DNA of 64,000 bases, taken from contig JADGNZ010000025.1 in the NCBI GenBank assembly GCA_017883205.1, positions 1 to 64,000 of the forward strand, given 5' to 3'. The DNA is from Thermoanaerobaculia bacterium. Its GTDB lineage: Bacteria; Acidobacteriota; Thermoanaerobaculia; Gp7-AA8. A model generated the notes under the pieces. It made no database searches. It had not been told where the DNA came from and worked only from the letters and a program-made list of their open reading frames with translations. Shown piece after piece: positions 44,401 through 53,400 of the stretch; position 1 is the first letter of the stretch; each line of letters starts with the position of its first letter. Made by a program: the position numbers and the translations under genes.

Positions 44401-45166
44401 GCGCTGACAGCCGATCGATCGATGCGCGCAATGTGGGTATCTGGTCTTCGACTTCCTGCCGTGCACGCTCATCGAGTGGCTCAAGCGTCTGCAGCTGCTC
44501 CTCGATGCGCTCGGCTGTGCCACGATCAAGCTTCGCACGCTCGTACGCTTCGCACGAGATCAGTGAATAGACCTCCGTCCCAGTGATCCTTTCAAGAAGT
44601 GATGATCGCGCGTTGGAGTCTGAGCGGATGAACATGTCGAATTCGTTCTGCGCGAGCATCGCGGCGCGGCGGAATTGATCGAAACCGAGACCGACCCGCT
44701 TTTGAATCTCCGCGAGCGTGTCTGACTTCCCTTGACCTACCGCTTCGCCGGTGATCAGGTCGGTCAGCGTGATCGCCTGTGCTTGCAGCGCGCCGTCGGG
44801 CCTGCTGCGGCTGCGATGGACCGACCAACGCGCACGGCATTTCCGCCCGTCTTGATCGATGAAATCGACCTCGGCAAAACCATCGCCGCACCCGTGGCGA
44901 AGAATGTTCCGGACGTCTGCTGAAGAAACCTCGCGCGATGCGTCGCCGTCTCCTCGCGAGATCTTCGCCTTCTTTTCAGCATCGACAAGTCGCGGCAGAC
45001 GATCAAAAAACGCAAGGCAAATCGCGTCAAGGATCGTCGACTTTCCTGCCCCGGTCGGTCCTGTGATGGCGAAGATACCAGCGCCGCGGATCGGCTCCGC
45101 TTCGAAATCGAGATCGAACTGCGGAAGGCTGGCCAGGTTTCCGCCCCGAATTGCAAGAATTCTCAC
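41462..45166 (-). CDS. sbcC: SbcC-like SMC-family nuclease subunit
   Basis: 1234-aa ATPase. Walker A is GPTGAGKST (residues about 36-44), long coiled coils flank a zinc hook CPVC (near 616), and the C-terminal half has the ABC signature LSGGERFLVSLALALGLA (near 1138) and Walker B SLFIDEGFGALD (near 1165). With SbcD it forms a Mre11-Rad50-type complex that cuts hairpins and protein-blocked DNA ends. Start is GTG, overlapping the sbcD stop (GTGA). It is the last gene of the six-gene operon. Confidence 0.95.
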   Translation of the reverse strand: MRILAIRGGNLASLPQFDLDFEAEPIRGAGIFAITGPTGAGKSTILDAICLAFFDRLPRLVDAEKKAKISRGDGDASREVSSADVRNILRHGCGDGFAEVDFIDQDGRKCRARWSVHRSRSRPDGALQAQAITLTDLITGEAVGQGKSDTLAEIQKRVGLGFDQFRRAAMLAQNEFDMFIRSDSNARSSLLERITGTEVYSLISCEAYERAKLDRGTAERIEEQLQTLEPLDERARQEVEDQIPTLRASIDRLSARRMELDQAKMWYETDADLVARVTTGREALACAEEADRIADAERAELARSRRAFSARSELDAADGAQRDFDRAVEHNVHTERVNVEAMATLEQAALEASYAQEAMLAAQREYDEIGPELTRATGLDARIDVVMKELNRRAEIRESAVTRAELALSAMDEALEAAARNVTRVAGLRSWLDEHQSSASLASHLEEVVKNLQDWGVASSEMERAEKAITTLGGQRRDTAYTIETKSVEKLTAVERERVVAGEIASIEVSLSGIDRAALNARRDAALRAQAVATEERHWSEELEKTAADVRRLDNEEMEQARAFDAACETAAIATRELPVHEASLREAQRALNLSAASAEETTEWLRLQLVEGEPCPVCGATSHHTEFVDDVLRTRVASDQARVGEIERLVREAMTAKAQSEAQQSAALRDIERLHREHSAAEAARERAVRKRDEVASELANLVNVLGVSAAVIGNIAEDAEKRVEVLDALERSRRDLSAQRETIRHEIARLDRELTELRQKIDAANGILQTKEIQFRTAKTRRDGAGDQIDRVLADVLSGWRTIDPVERAIEQSRRIAADWNESTAELASLRERAAELALDVATKRAESAAAEGLRYVNDSEYNEKVSDLAALRDERAGVIGGRAPGEVRTEYRVRAESANERWHDADDQRSRAKDAATVRTADMENATKESERCRHALRTATEVLDAKLDALQLDVTFARDAIQRGEAWADAKETQLALLRQLAGNARAIIEERQAASERHRASGHPSIAEGALTEAMAAAATELKTANDTFTLLNDKLRRDKECGERAASLRAGLKVAIARSTVSQRLSALIGSSDGRRFRDFAQSLTFERLVDLANSQLRHLYPRYELARTRGNELALQVIDHDMADEVRGVHSLSGGERFLVSLALALGLASMSSAQGVKVESLFIDEGFGALDSNSLNMALAVLEQLQAGGRLIGIISHIDVLQERIGVRVAVTPEGAGRSRVEVLVG

Positions 45167-46392
45167 GCGAGTTGCTCCTCGCGTGCAGGCTCAAGCGCCG
45201 CCGCAACGACCTCGTCGAAGAGCGCGGACAACTCCTCGTCGGGATCCGTCCTGAACTGCTGCTGGTGGAGCCGCCGGAAAACATCGGCAGGCTTCAAATC
45301 CACGAGGTCACTTTTCGAAGCAATGACGTCGGCGAGCAGCCCGTCCCCACCGAGTTTCTGGCGCTCTACGCGCAGGAGGCGGACTGCTTTCATCGCGAGC
45401 GCTTCTTCAATGCGCCGTCCTAAATTAGGTTCCGCGGTAAAAAGTTGGACCGACACTTCGAGAAACGGCCGCCGATCGAGAGCGCAAGCGTCGATGCTCA
45501 GCATTCGCAGCTGATCCTCGACTGCTTCCAGCGTCGATGAGCCCTCGTCCGGAACCCGGAGGAACGCGACATGCCGCGGGATGGGCATGAGGTCGATCGT
45601 CGCCGTGCCGCTGTCATCGATATCGACAATGGCGACACTATGCTCGTACGCCCGCTCGACGACTGACATCGGAAATGGCGAGCCCGCGTAACGAATCAAG
45701 GTCGGGCCTGCGACGCGCTGTGGTTTGTGGAGATGCCCGAGGGCGACGTAACTAATGTCACTATCGAACAGCTCCGAAGACAACGCCGCCTCTCCGCCGA
45801 TATAGATGCGACGCTCGCTCAACTCCGAGATCTCGCCGCCATGAAGATGCATGTGTCCTGTCGCGATGATTGGCAGCCGCGCCGCGCGTGCGTGCTCGAC
45901 CGCCTCGGCGTACAGCGCGCGGACACCCGCCGCACCCATGCCGGGCGGAAGATCCGCGGCGCGGAGGAACGGCATGGCCACGCATGATGCCGACGCGTCA
46001 CCACGTCGATCGTGAAGCGTTACGACCGTGCCGCCGCTGTCAGGTCGCCCGCCGGTGCGTGGCAATGCTCCTACAACGCGCAGACGTCCTTCTGTGAGGA
46101 GGTCGCGCGGCAACTCCAAGCGTCCGGGAGAATCATGATTACCGCCAATAAGGACGATCTGCAGGCAATCGTTCAGCGCCAGAGCTCTGCTCAGAAATCG
46201 ATACAACCGGCTCTGCGCCGGCACGGACGGATTCCCCGAGTCATAGATATCCCCCGTGACCACGAGAACGTCGGCCTCAACCCGCCTCACAAGCAGTAAC
46301 AGCCACGCGAGAAACGCATCGTGCTCCGGCCCGCGGTCGAAGTCGTGCAACTCCTGGCCAAGATGCCAGTCGGACGTATGTATCAAGCGCAT
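45163..46392 (-). CDS. sbcD: SbcD-like Mre11-family nuclease
   Basis: 409-aa phosphoesterase. Metal-binding motifs in order: HTSDWHLGQ, VVTGDIYDSG, IGGNHDSPGRL, IIATGHMHLHGG, and ALGHLHKPQ. It is the Mn-dependent nuclease partner of SbcC. Its start lies 10 bp inside the nuclease gene end, which implies coupling. The length fits the SbcD family. Confidence 0.95.
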   Translation of the reverse strand: MRLIHTSDWHLGQELHDFDRGPEHDAFLAWLLLLVRRVEADVLVVTGDIYDSGNPSVPAQSRLYRFLSRALALNDCLQIVLIGGNHDSPGRLELPRDLLTEGRLRVVGALPRTGGRPDSGGTVVTLHDRRGDASASCVAMPFLRAADLPPGMGAAGVRALYAEAVEHARAARLPIIATGHMHLHGGEISELSERRIYIGGEAALSSELFDSDISYVALGHLHKPQRVAGPTLIRYAGSPFPMSVVERAYEHSVAIVDIDDSGTATIDLMPIPRHVAFLRVPDEGSSTLEAVEDQLRMLSIDACALDRRPFLEVSVQLFTAEPNLGRRIEEALAMKAVRLLRVERQKLGGDGLLADVIASKSDLVDLKPADVFRRLHQQQFRTDPDEELSALFDEVVAAALEPAREEQLA

Positions 46393-46964
46393 GATGGACT
46401 CCGATATACGACACGCATTGATTCGAAAAGTGGCATTTGCTCCGGGATCGGGCGCTCTGGGGTGGCTCCGATGATCGACGAGAGCTGCTCGCTGTAACAG
46501 GCAACCTGCAAAAGGAAGTGGGGCTTGACGGAACGGGAGAGTTTCACGTCAGCCACCTCGTAGCTATGCTCTCCCAGCAGCGACGGGCGTTCGACACGCT
46601 TCAGCAGATCGGCGATTCCGATCCAGAGTCCGTCGAAGAAGGTTGCCTGGTACACATAATCGACCCCGCTACTCATTGCCGCTATCGTGCGTTCGTGCGC
46701 GTCGCGCAACTGCGCGAGCCCTGCACGCGGACGCTCGATCGTGATGAGGGTCTTGCCGCTCGCGATAAGGCTGTCGACGTATGCTTTCTCGTGCTCACTG
46801 CCGCGTCGCGCGATTACTTCCGACGCTGGAGATCGCAGCGGTGGTGCGAGCGGTTCGAGAGTGCCCAAAGCGTTGCTGAAGTCGAGGTGCGCTAGGTGCT
46901 CACACCGGCTGAACTTCGTCAGATCCGTTGCTGACAGCAGCAACACTCCGTCGACAATTCTCAT
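46383..46964 (-). CDS. Short PD-(D/E)XK nuclease, TM0106/RecB-like
   Basis: 193-aa protein. SATDLTKFSRCEHLAHLDF is the start typical of TM0106-type RecB-like nucleases. YEVADVKLSRSVK holds the Asp-x-Lys catalytic pair, and LLQVACYSEQLSSI is the QxxxY motif. Relatives are usually 400 aa or more, some fused to helicases; this version ends right after the nuclease core. No Cas4-type iron-sulfur Cys set is seen. The ATG at 46964 has GGAGAG upstream and overlaps the helicase gene by 65 bp. Confidence 0.75.
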   Translation of the reverse strand: MRIVDGVLLLSATDLTKFSRCEHLAHLDFSNALGTLEPLAPPLRSPASEVIARRGSEHEKAYVDSLIASGKTLITIERPRAGLAQLRDAHERTIAAMSSGVDYVYQATFFDGLWIGIADLLKRVERPSLLGEHSYEVADVKLSRSVKPHFLLQVACYSEQLSSIIGATPERPIPEQMPLFESMRVVYRSPSCA

Positions 46965-49164
46965 CAAACTCTCCGATCATCCGCATGAGAACCGCACGGG
47001 CCCGCGGAACGTCCAGCCGCCGCGCCGCGTAGGCGGCGTTCAGAGTCTCATCATCGACATACCCGTCGTACTTCTCTTCCTGCTTATTCGACACTGTTGC
47101 GGCCAGAGTGTGGGGATCGAGCGAATCGTCGGCCGCGATCCTGGTCAGGTACGCCATTGTGTCGACGGGAGAGACGTCATCGACGAGGATCGCAACGTCT
47201 TCAGCCGAGGCCTTCACTCCGCACGCGCCTAGGGCTCGGACGATCGTGTTCATCACGCGGTCTCCGCACCACGGGAAGAGCAGGGTGTCTGTACCGTGCG
47301 GGATGACACAGGTCTCGTCTAGTCCCAAGCGTCGAAAGTTGTCGCGCCCCTCCGCGAGCAGGCCGGCCGCGACTGAATCGCTAAACGCGCATGGTGCCGT
47401 CGCGCGGTAAATCGTAAGCATCGTGGCGCGGACGCGATCATCGACGTCGCCGAATCCATGGCCTTCGAACGGCGGCAGTCTCCCTCCCTTCGAAGGCGCG
47501 AGGTCGATGACGTGTTGCCGTTCGTCCACCGCGGTCACGCACCAGCGCCTCCCTCCAAAGATTAGGAATGAGCCCGGCGAGAGCGGCGTCCGGACGGGAA
47601 GTGTGCCGAGCGTTCGCCCGTCGCTCACCAAGCGGTACTCCTCCGATGTGATGAAGGCGGTATAGAAGGTGTAGTGGTCGACGAGCCGCTCGCCTTCGGC
47701 ACCGAGGAGCAGCAGACCGTTGATCGCCCGCTCGATAATCTTATGAACCACGAGCCCCGACACGATCCGCTCAAACGCAATGGCGTCGATTCGACGGAAC
47801 GGCCCGGCTGCGCATAGCAGGTGCCACGCCCGATCGGGATAGACGCCTCCGTGCTGCGCGATGAGCGACATGAGCTGCTGTACAAATGTCGATGGATGCA
47901 TGGCCGCGACGTCGTTCGGCTCGTTCCACGGTTCGAGCAGTAATTCGACCATCGCGATCGTCTGGACAAGCGACGGACGGAGAGTGAAATGCGGCGGGGT
48001 TCGGGCATCGATCTCCTGCTCGCGTATGTATGCACGTAGAACGGGTGGCGAGCCGCGGCGACCAGATCGGCCGAGTCGTTGCCGCATAGCGGCCACAGAT
48101 GGCGGGGGACCGATCTGCGCGACACTCTTCACCGCACCGATGTCGATGCCCATCTCGAGCGTGCTCGTGCAGACGGCAGTAGTCGGGCGAGTGCCGTCCT
48201 TCAGCATCGCCTCGACGTCCGTACGTAGCTCACGTGACAGGCTGCCATGATGCGCGTAGAACTCGAGCGGTACGCGCTCGGCCTCGGAAATGCGCGCCAG
48301 GAGATCCGCAAGCCACTCGACCACCTGCCGCCGGTTTGCGAAGATGAGGTTGTTTGATCCGCGGAGCGTACGAAAAAGATGCGCCGCGATCGCACGCACC
48401 GACTCCTCCTCCTCTTCCGGCTGCTGGTCCTCTTCGCGCGGCGGCCGTTGCCGGTAGCCGCGCACCTGCAGCAGCACCTCTTGATCGCCGCTGGCCGACG
48501 TGATGATCCGCACGTCGCGCTGATCGTCATATGCGCGCAAAAAGTCGGCGGCGATCCGGGTGTCGCCCAGTGTCGCACTCAGACCGATGCGCCGTACGCG
48601 CCTCTTCAGCGCGAAATCCAAGCGATGCAGCAGCGACAGCAATTGCATGCCGCGCTCCGACCCGATGAATGAGTGTAGCTCATCGACAACTACGTCGTGT
48701 GTCTCAGCGAAGAGACGCGCAATATCCGATCCGTGGAGCACAAAGATCGCCTCGAGCGACTCCGGTGTGATCAGCAGGATGCCGCACGGATTGCGAAGAA
48801 GCCGCTGCTTCGCACTCGACGAGACGTCGCCATGCCACCGATGTACGGGAATGTCGAGCTGCTCGCAAAGCTCGTCGAGGCGGCTCCACTGATCGTTAAT
48901 CAAGGCTTTCAGCGGCCCGACGTACACGGCGCGGATGCCCTGACCTGCGCTTTCGGTAACCAGTCGAGAGCAGATCGGGAGGAACGCTGCTTCGGTCTTC
49001 CCGGATGCGGTTGCTGCCGAGATGATGATGTCGGAGGCATCCGATAACACGGCGGCGATCGATTCCTGCTGGATGTCGCGCAGACCCGGCCAGCCACGGT
49101 TCCAGATCCATCGCTGCACTTTCTCGTGCAGAAGGTCGAAGGAGGCGCGCTCGATATCGGACAT
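46900..49164 (-). CDS. Lhr/BrxHI-like SF2 helicase
   Basis: 754-aa helicase. Motif I ATASGKTEA (about 49-56), motif II DELH (near 164), motif III SAT, and motif VI QRLGRSGRRG (near 363), then a long C-terminal part like Lhr core proteins (FGGRRWCVTAVDERQHVIDL, GGRLPPFEG). In type 2 BREX loci such a helicase (BrxHI) sits next to BrxD, as here. It likely translocates on DNA and is loaded by the ATPase encoded before it. The gap to the upstream gene is 4 bp. Confidence 0.92.
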   Translation of the reverse strand: MSDIERASFDLLHEKVQRWIWNRGWPGLRDIQQESIAAVLSDASDIIISAATASGKTEAAFLPICSRLVTESAGQGIRAVYVGPLKALINDQWSRLDELCEQLDIPVHRWHGDVSSSAKQRLLRNPCGILLITPESLEAIFVLHGSDIARLFAETHDVVVDELHSFIGSERGMQLLSLLHRLDFALKRRVRRIGLSATLGDTRIAADFLRAYDDQRDVRIITSASGDQEVLLQVRGYRQRPPREEDQQPEEEEESVRAIAAHLFRTLRGSNNLIFANRRQVVEWLADLLARISEAERVPLEFYAHHGSLSRELRTDVEAMLKDGTRPTTAVCTSTLEMGIDIGAVKSVAQIGPPPSVAAMRQRLGRSGRRGSPPVLRAYIREQEIDARTPPHFTLRPSLVQTIAMVELLLEPWNEPNDVAAMHPSTFVQQLMSLIAQHGGVYPDRAWHLLCAAGPFRRIDAIAFERIVSGLVVHKIIERAINGLLLLGAEGERLVDHYTFYTAFITSEEYRLVSDGRTLGTLPVRTPLSPGSFLIFGGRRWCVTAVDERQHVIDLAPSKGGRLPPFEGHGFGDVDDRVRATMLTIYRATAPCAFSDSVAAGLLAEGRDNFRRLGLDETCVIPHGTDTLLFPWCGDRVMNTIVRALGACGVKASAEDVAILVDDVSPVDTMAYLTRIAADDSLDPHTLAATVSNKQEEKYDGYVDDETLNAAYAARRLDVPRARAVLMRMIGEFDENCRRSVAAVSNGSDEVQPV

Positions 49165-49168
49165 TCCC

Positions 49169-50467
49169 TCAGATCCGGAACGATGTCAGCTCGTCCTCGT
49201 CGTCCACGTGTAGATCGCCATCGCGGTCGCTTGCGATGTCAACGCTGCCGAGAATCTCACGCCATGAGGTATTGGGATTTTGCTCGAGGACCGCTAAGAG
49301 GCCGACGAACTCCCGGATCGTGTTGCGCGGCGTCTGAAAGTACGCGTCTCCGATTTTCTCTGAGCAATGCAGCATGAACGCTTCGAGTCCTTCATCCGGG
49401 ACAAGGTAGGCTGCCGGGTTGCCGGAGGCATACACATTCCGCACATTGCGCAGGAGGACGTAGAGGTCTTCTTTTGTGAGATTCGAAAGCCGGAGCACAG
49501 GACCGCTGTAGTCGACCAAGCTATCCGTCGCGAACCGGTTTTCCGACAGCCGGGACTGCAGCGCCGTGTAGCTGTAGACACCGCGCCGCGTATCGAAGAG
49601 AAACTCCGGCGTGCCGCCGAAGAGGAAGCCGAGACCTGCGGAAGAACCCTGCAGTGTGTCGTTAACGATGCGGAGGATCTGCTCGTAGTTGCTGTTGCGC
49701 GCCTGAGCACTGGCCAGCTTATAGATGTTGACCATCTCATCGAGGCACACGAGGAGACCGCCGTAGCCGGCTATGCGAACAAACCTGCTGAGCAGCTTGA
49801 GCTGGTCGTACACATTGTTGTCATCGACGATCGAGCGGACTCCGAGCGCAGCGCGCGCGTCTGTACGCGTCGCGAACTCGCCCCGCAACCATCTCAGTGC
49901 CGCCGTCTTCAATTCCTCATTTGCCGTGTCGTGCCCGCGCCAGTACGCCGCGATGACCTCCGCGAAGTCATAGCCACCGACGAGCTCGGACAGCGACACC
50001 AGCTGCTCGCGGATGACAACCTCAACCTCCACACCGCGCGTCCGCGCATCGCTGAGCGCGGTCGAGACGAACTTCTCCACGATGCTGGGAAGAGCGCCGC
50101 CATCGGGCTTTGATCGCGTGGCGATGTTCCGCAGTAGCTCGTTGTAGAGCGACCGTGCTTGGCCCCCGCTGGCGTGGAGCCGCCGGTCGGGGTTGAGATC
50201 GGCCTGCACTGCGACCAGGTTCTTGTCCAGCGCCATGGCGCGAACGAGGAAGAGAAAGAACGTTTTCCCTGACCCGTACGGACCAATAATGAAGCGGACT
50301 ACCGCTCCTCCATCGGCGATGCTAACGAGATCACGCAGCAGAGCGCTGACTTCGTTGGCTCGTCCCACCTGGATGTGCTGATGCCCGATCCGCGGCACGA
50401 CGCCCGCACGCAGGGACTGCAGGATAGCTTCACGATACTTGGGTCGAATCGTGTCGATGACGGTCAC
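49169..50467 (-). CDS. BrxD-like P-loop ATPase (DUF2791 family)
   Basis: 432-aa ATPase. N-terminal RAGVVPRIGHQHIQVGRANE is the family start, followed by Walker A GPYGSGKTFF (about 62-71), Walker B GLLVCLDEMVNIYK (near 240), and sensor-like FLFGGTPEFL. BrxD is the putative helicase-loading ATPase of type 2 BREX. No PglX, PglZ or BrxL lies nearby. The ATG overlaps the TerB gene stop by 4 bp, so the two are tightly coupled. Confidence 0.88.
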   Translation of the reverse strand: MTVIDTIRPKYREAILQSLRAGVVPRIGHQHIQVGRANEVSALLRDLVSIADGGAVVRFIIGPYGSGKTFFLFLVRAMALDKNLVAVQADLNPDRRLHASGGQARSLYNELLRNIATRSKPDGGALPSIVEKFVSTALSDARTRGVEVEVVIREQLVSLSELVGGYDFAEVIAAYWRGHDTANEELKTAALRWLRGEFATRTDARAALGVRSIVDDNNVYDQLKLLSRFVRIAGYGGLLVCLDEMVNIYKLASAQARNSNYEQILRIVNDTLQGSSAGLGFLFGGTPEFLFDTRRGVYSYTALQSRLSENRFATDSLVDYSGPVLRLSNLTKEDLYVLLRNVRNVYASGNPAAYLVPDEGLEAFMLHCSEKIGDAYFQTPRNTIREFVGLLAVLEQNPNTSWREILGSVDIASDRDGDLHVDDEDELTSFRI

Positions 50468-53400
50468 GCCAGGATCTCCTTCGCCACATAGTCATTGATG
50501 ATGATGGGGTCGTCGCCTTCCCATATTGGATCGCCCCAATGCTCAAACGCGTAATCGTTGACCGCCTCGAGCGCGCCATCGACAAGGAGCGCATGTTCCG
50601 ATGCCAACAACTCCACATCGTGGCGCGGCCATTCGCCCCGGGCGATTAGACTGCGCAAAAACGCACCCTGTGCCGCATCGAGGCTGCCGATTCCGGACGG
50701 TGTCGGGGTGTTTACACCGACCGAGGACGTTGCCTGTGCCTCATCCTCGTCGGCGAAGACATCGGCTAGAAGCGACGACACCGTCGCTGTCTGGGCGAGC
50801 TTCGTCTGCACCCGCATCATGTCGAGGCCGACACCCCGCGATTGTGTCTTTGGCGCCGGCGTCTGCTCCCCGTCGTTGGTCATGACCGTATGAACGCTTC
50901 GGTAGAGGTCGTCGGCGGTTAGCCCGAGCGACCTGTAAAGCTTCTCGAGCGCCCGCATCTCTGCGGCATCGACAGCGCCGTCTGCCGCGGCGATCCTAGT
51001 TACGTACCCGCCGACCTTCGCGCGTTGGCCGGGAGCGAGTGTCGCAATCTGCTTCTTGACCCCCGTCGTTCCAAGATTCTCGCGACTGAGCCAATCCACG
51101 TGAGCATCCAACCGACGGCGCTCAGCATCATGCAGTTCAAAAGCGTCGGCAATTGAGCGATGCAGCGCGTCCCGCTCGCCGTGCGTGAAGACTCCGTCGG
51201 CATTCGCGATCGCCACGCCGAGCCGCGCCAGTACCAGCGCGGCTGCGTACTCAGGTGATGCCGCCGCGGGCGCGTCGGCCACCCGGCTGAAGATGATGAT
51301 CGAGCCGCCGGAAGCGGGCGGATGACCCCCGAAGCGGACGTCGGGCTCCATCGAGTATCCGATTTTCTCCAGCGCCTGCGCGAGCTGAACAGCCTCACTC
51401 TTTGTCAATCTGAGTGGATTTGCGACCGGCCAGTAGAAGAGGAGATCGTCAGCGGTGATCGAAATGTATTCGGCCTCGCCGAGGCGGTTTGAGAGGAACG
51501 AGGTGAGCGTGCGGACGTCCTCGGAGTCCACGACCAGCATCAGTTCAGCGGGCAGCATGCTGATTGCGGCGAGGCCATGCGCTGATTGAGGGTTCTTCGC
51601 AATCCAGCGGCTGTACGAATCCAGCTCGTCACAGCAGAGGTCAGCGATTCTTTCGAATTCCGACAGCGGCTTTGTGAGTGCGGTGACGTCCGGCAGGCCT
51701 TCGACCTTCAAGGAACGCTCGCGGAGCGCGCTACTCGCCGGCGTATGGCGCACGGCCAGCGACGTCTTGTTCGCGCGCAGCCGCATACCACCGGCGAAGT
51801 GTTCCGTGTACCGGATGGCAAACAGTTTTTCGAACTCGGCCGGACACCGCGACGCGGGTGTGCGCAACCCTCTGCCGCCGCTGCGAAGCCACTCAAGCGC
51901 CAAACCGGCCGGCAGTGTGGCGCCCGCTGAGGCGAGCTTCCCGAGAGTTACGCGTGTTGCAAACGGGAGGGTATCTCCGGGCCGCAAACGGTCGCCGTGA
52001 GACGGCGCAATCAACTCGGGCTCGCGAGCACTCAGCAGATCCAGTAGGCTGCTGGCATAGGAGCCGAATGACTCGTGCTGATAGATCGAAAGCAGACGCT
52101 CGAGTTCGCGGGCGATGGCGACACACTCCGCGACATCAGATCCTTTTCCGGCCAGGTGTTCGAACGCGCGGCGCTCCAGCCCGTAGAAGAAAAGGAAAAC
52201 AAAACCGATCGGAGCTGCTGGATCCTTGCGACCGCTCGCCAGCCAGTTAAGAAACGCCGCACGGACGGGCGAAGTCAGACGTTCGTACGAAGGCGAGTAT
52301 CCGATCTGCCCATCCGACGGGACCGCCATGTTCAAGCGGTCGATCGACAGCGATGGGTCAATGAGCGCCGGCTCGACGAAGTGAATGTCTAGTCCACGCA
52401 GGCGCTGCCCAACGTAAACGAACCCACCGATCTCGAAGCCATGAACGGTCACGCCTCGCGACGGCGGAATCCACAGCGCGTTGCCATCCGGCAGCGTCGG
52501 CCGCTTTGCTGGCTCGGCCGGTTTATCGACCCTCAGAGTAGATTCGGCGCGGATAAGGACGCGCGCCAACTCTTCGACTTTGACAGGGCGTGCAGGAACA
52601 GCCGCGTTGGACGCCGTCGTCGCGGCGGGGATTGCGTTCGGAACGATGGCCCGGATTGCGGTAAGCGAACTCGCCGCCGAGCTGACCTCTGGAGAAGTCG
52701 CTACATGGGGAGTGGCGTGAAGAGCCGGAGCTACTGAAGCGACGACTCGGACCGATGGCGGCTGCGTGGTTGTCTTTGGCTTGCCGATCGCGAGGAGAGA
52801 GCTGCGGAATTGTTCGGCGGCCACAGGGTTCGAGACCGAGAGCGACTCGTTCAACACGCCCGAGGCGGAGATCGTCAATTGTCCAGTTTCGACGATTGGC
52901 AGCAGAGGGTTGTGCTTGTGACGCCGGTCAGGCGAGCCGTCTTTTCGTTGATATTGCCACTGCTGTCCCACTCGCGGCGAATCTGAAGAAGGACTGCCGT
53001 AAACCACGTTTCGAGACCGACTTGCCTCCACCTTCATCTGGCCATACGCCACAAACCAGACACCCGTTTCGTGGAGGATAAGTACTCCGTCCGGCAGAAA
53101 CTGCGCCCGCATTGGCCCGAGCAATAGCTCCGGAGACGTGACGTTGGTCGTGATCGGTGCGGTGGCAACGCCCACGTTGACCGGCCCCCGCGACGACGAC
53201 CGACGCTGGCTCCGCGCAATCCACGCAACGCCGTTCGCTACGCCTTGGTACAGCGCCTCGGCTTCTTCGGTGAGACTGTAAAGAACGAATATAGCGCGAC
53301 GTGCCTTGTCGGCGCTCCGCACAACAAGCACTGAAATGAGCGTCGCGACTGCGATCGCGGCTGACAGCCATACGCTCGCTGCCACTGCGATGGCGCTCGC

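Noticed and set aside
49169-50467. Complete BREX locus
   Set aside because: Only the BrxD-like and BrxHI-like pair is present. PglX-type methylase, PglZ, BrxL and BrxC are all missing in the window.
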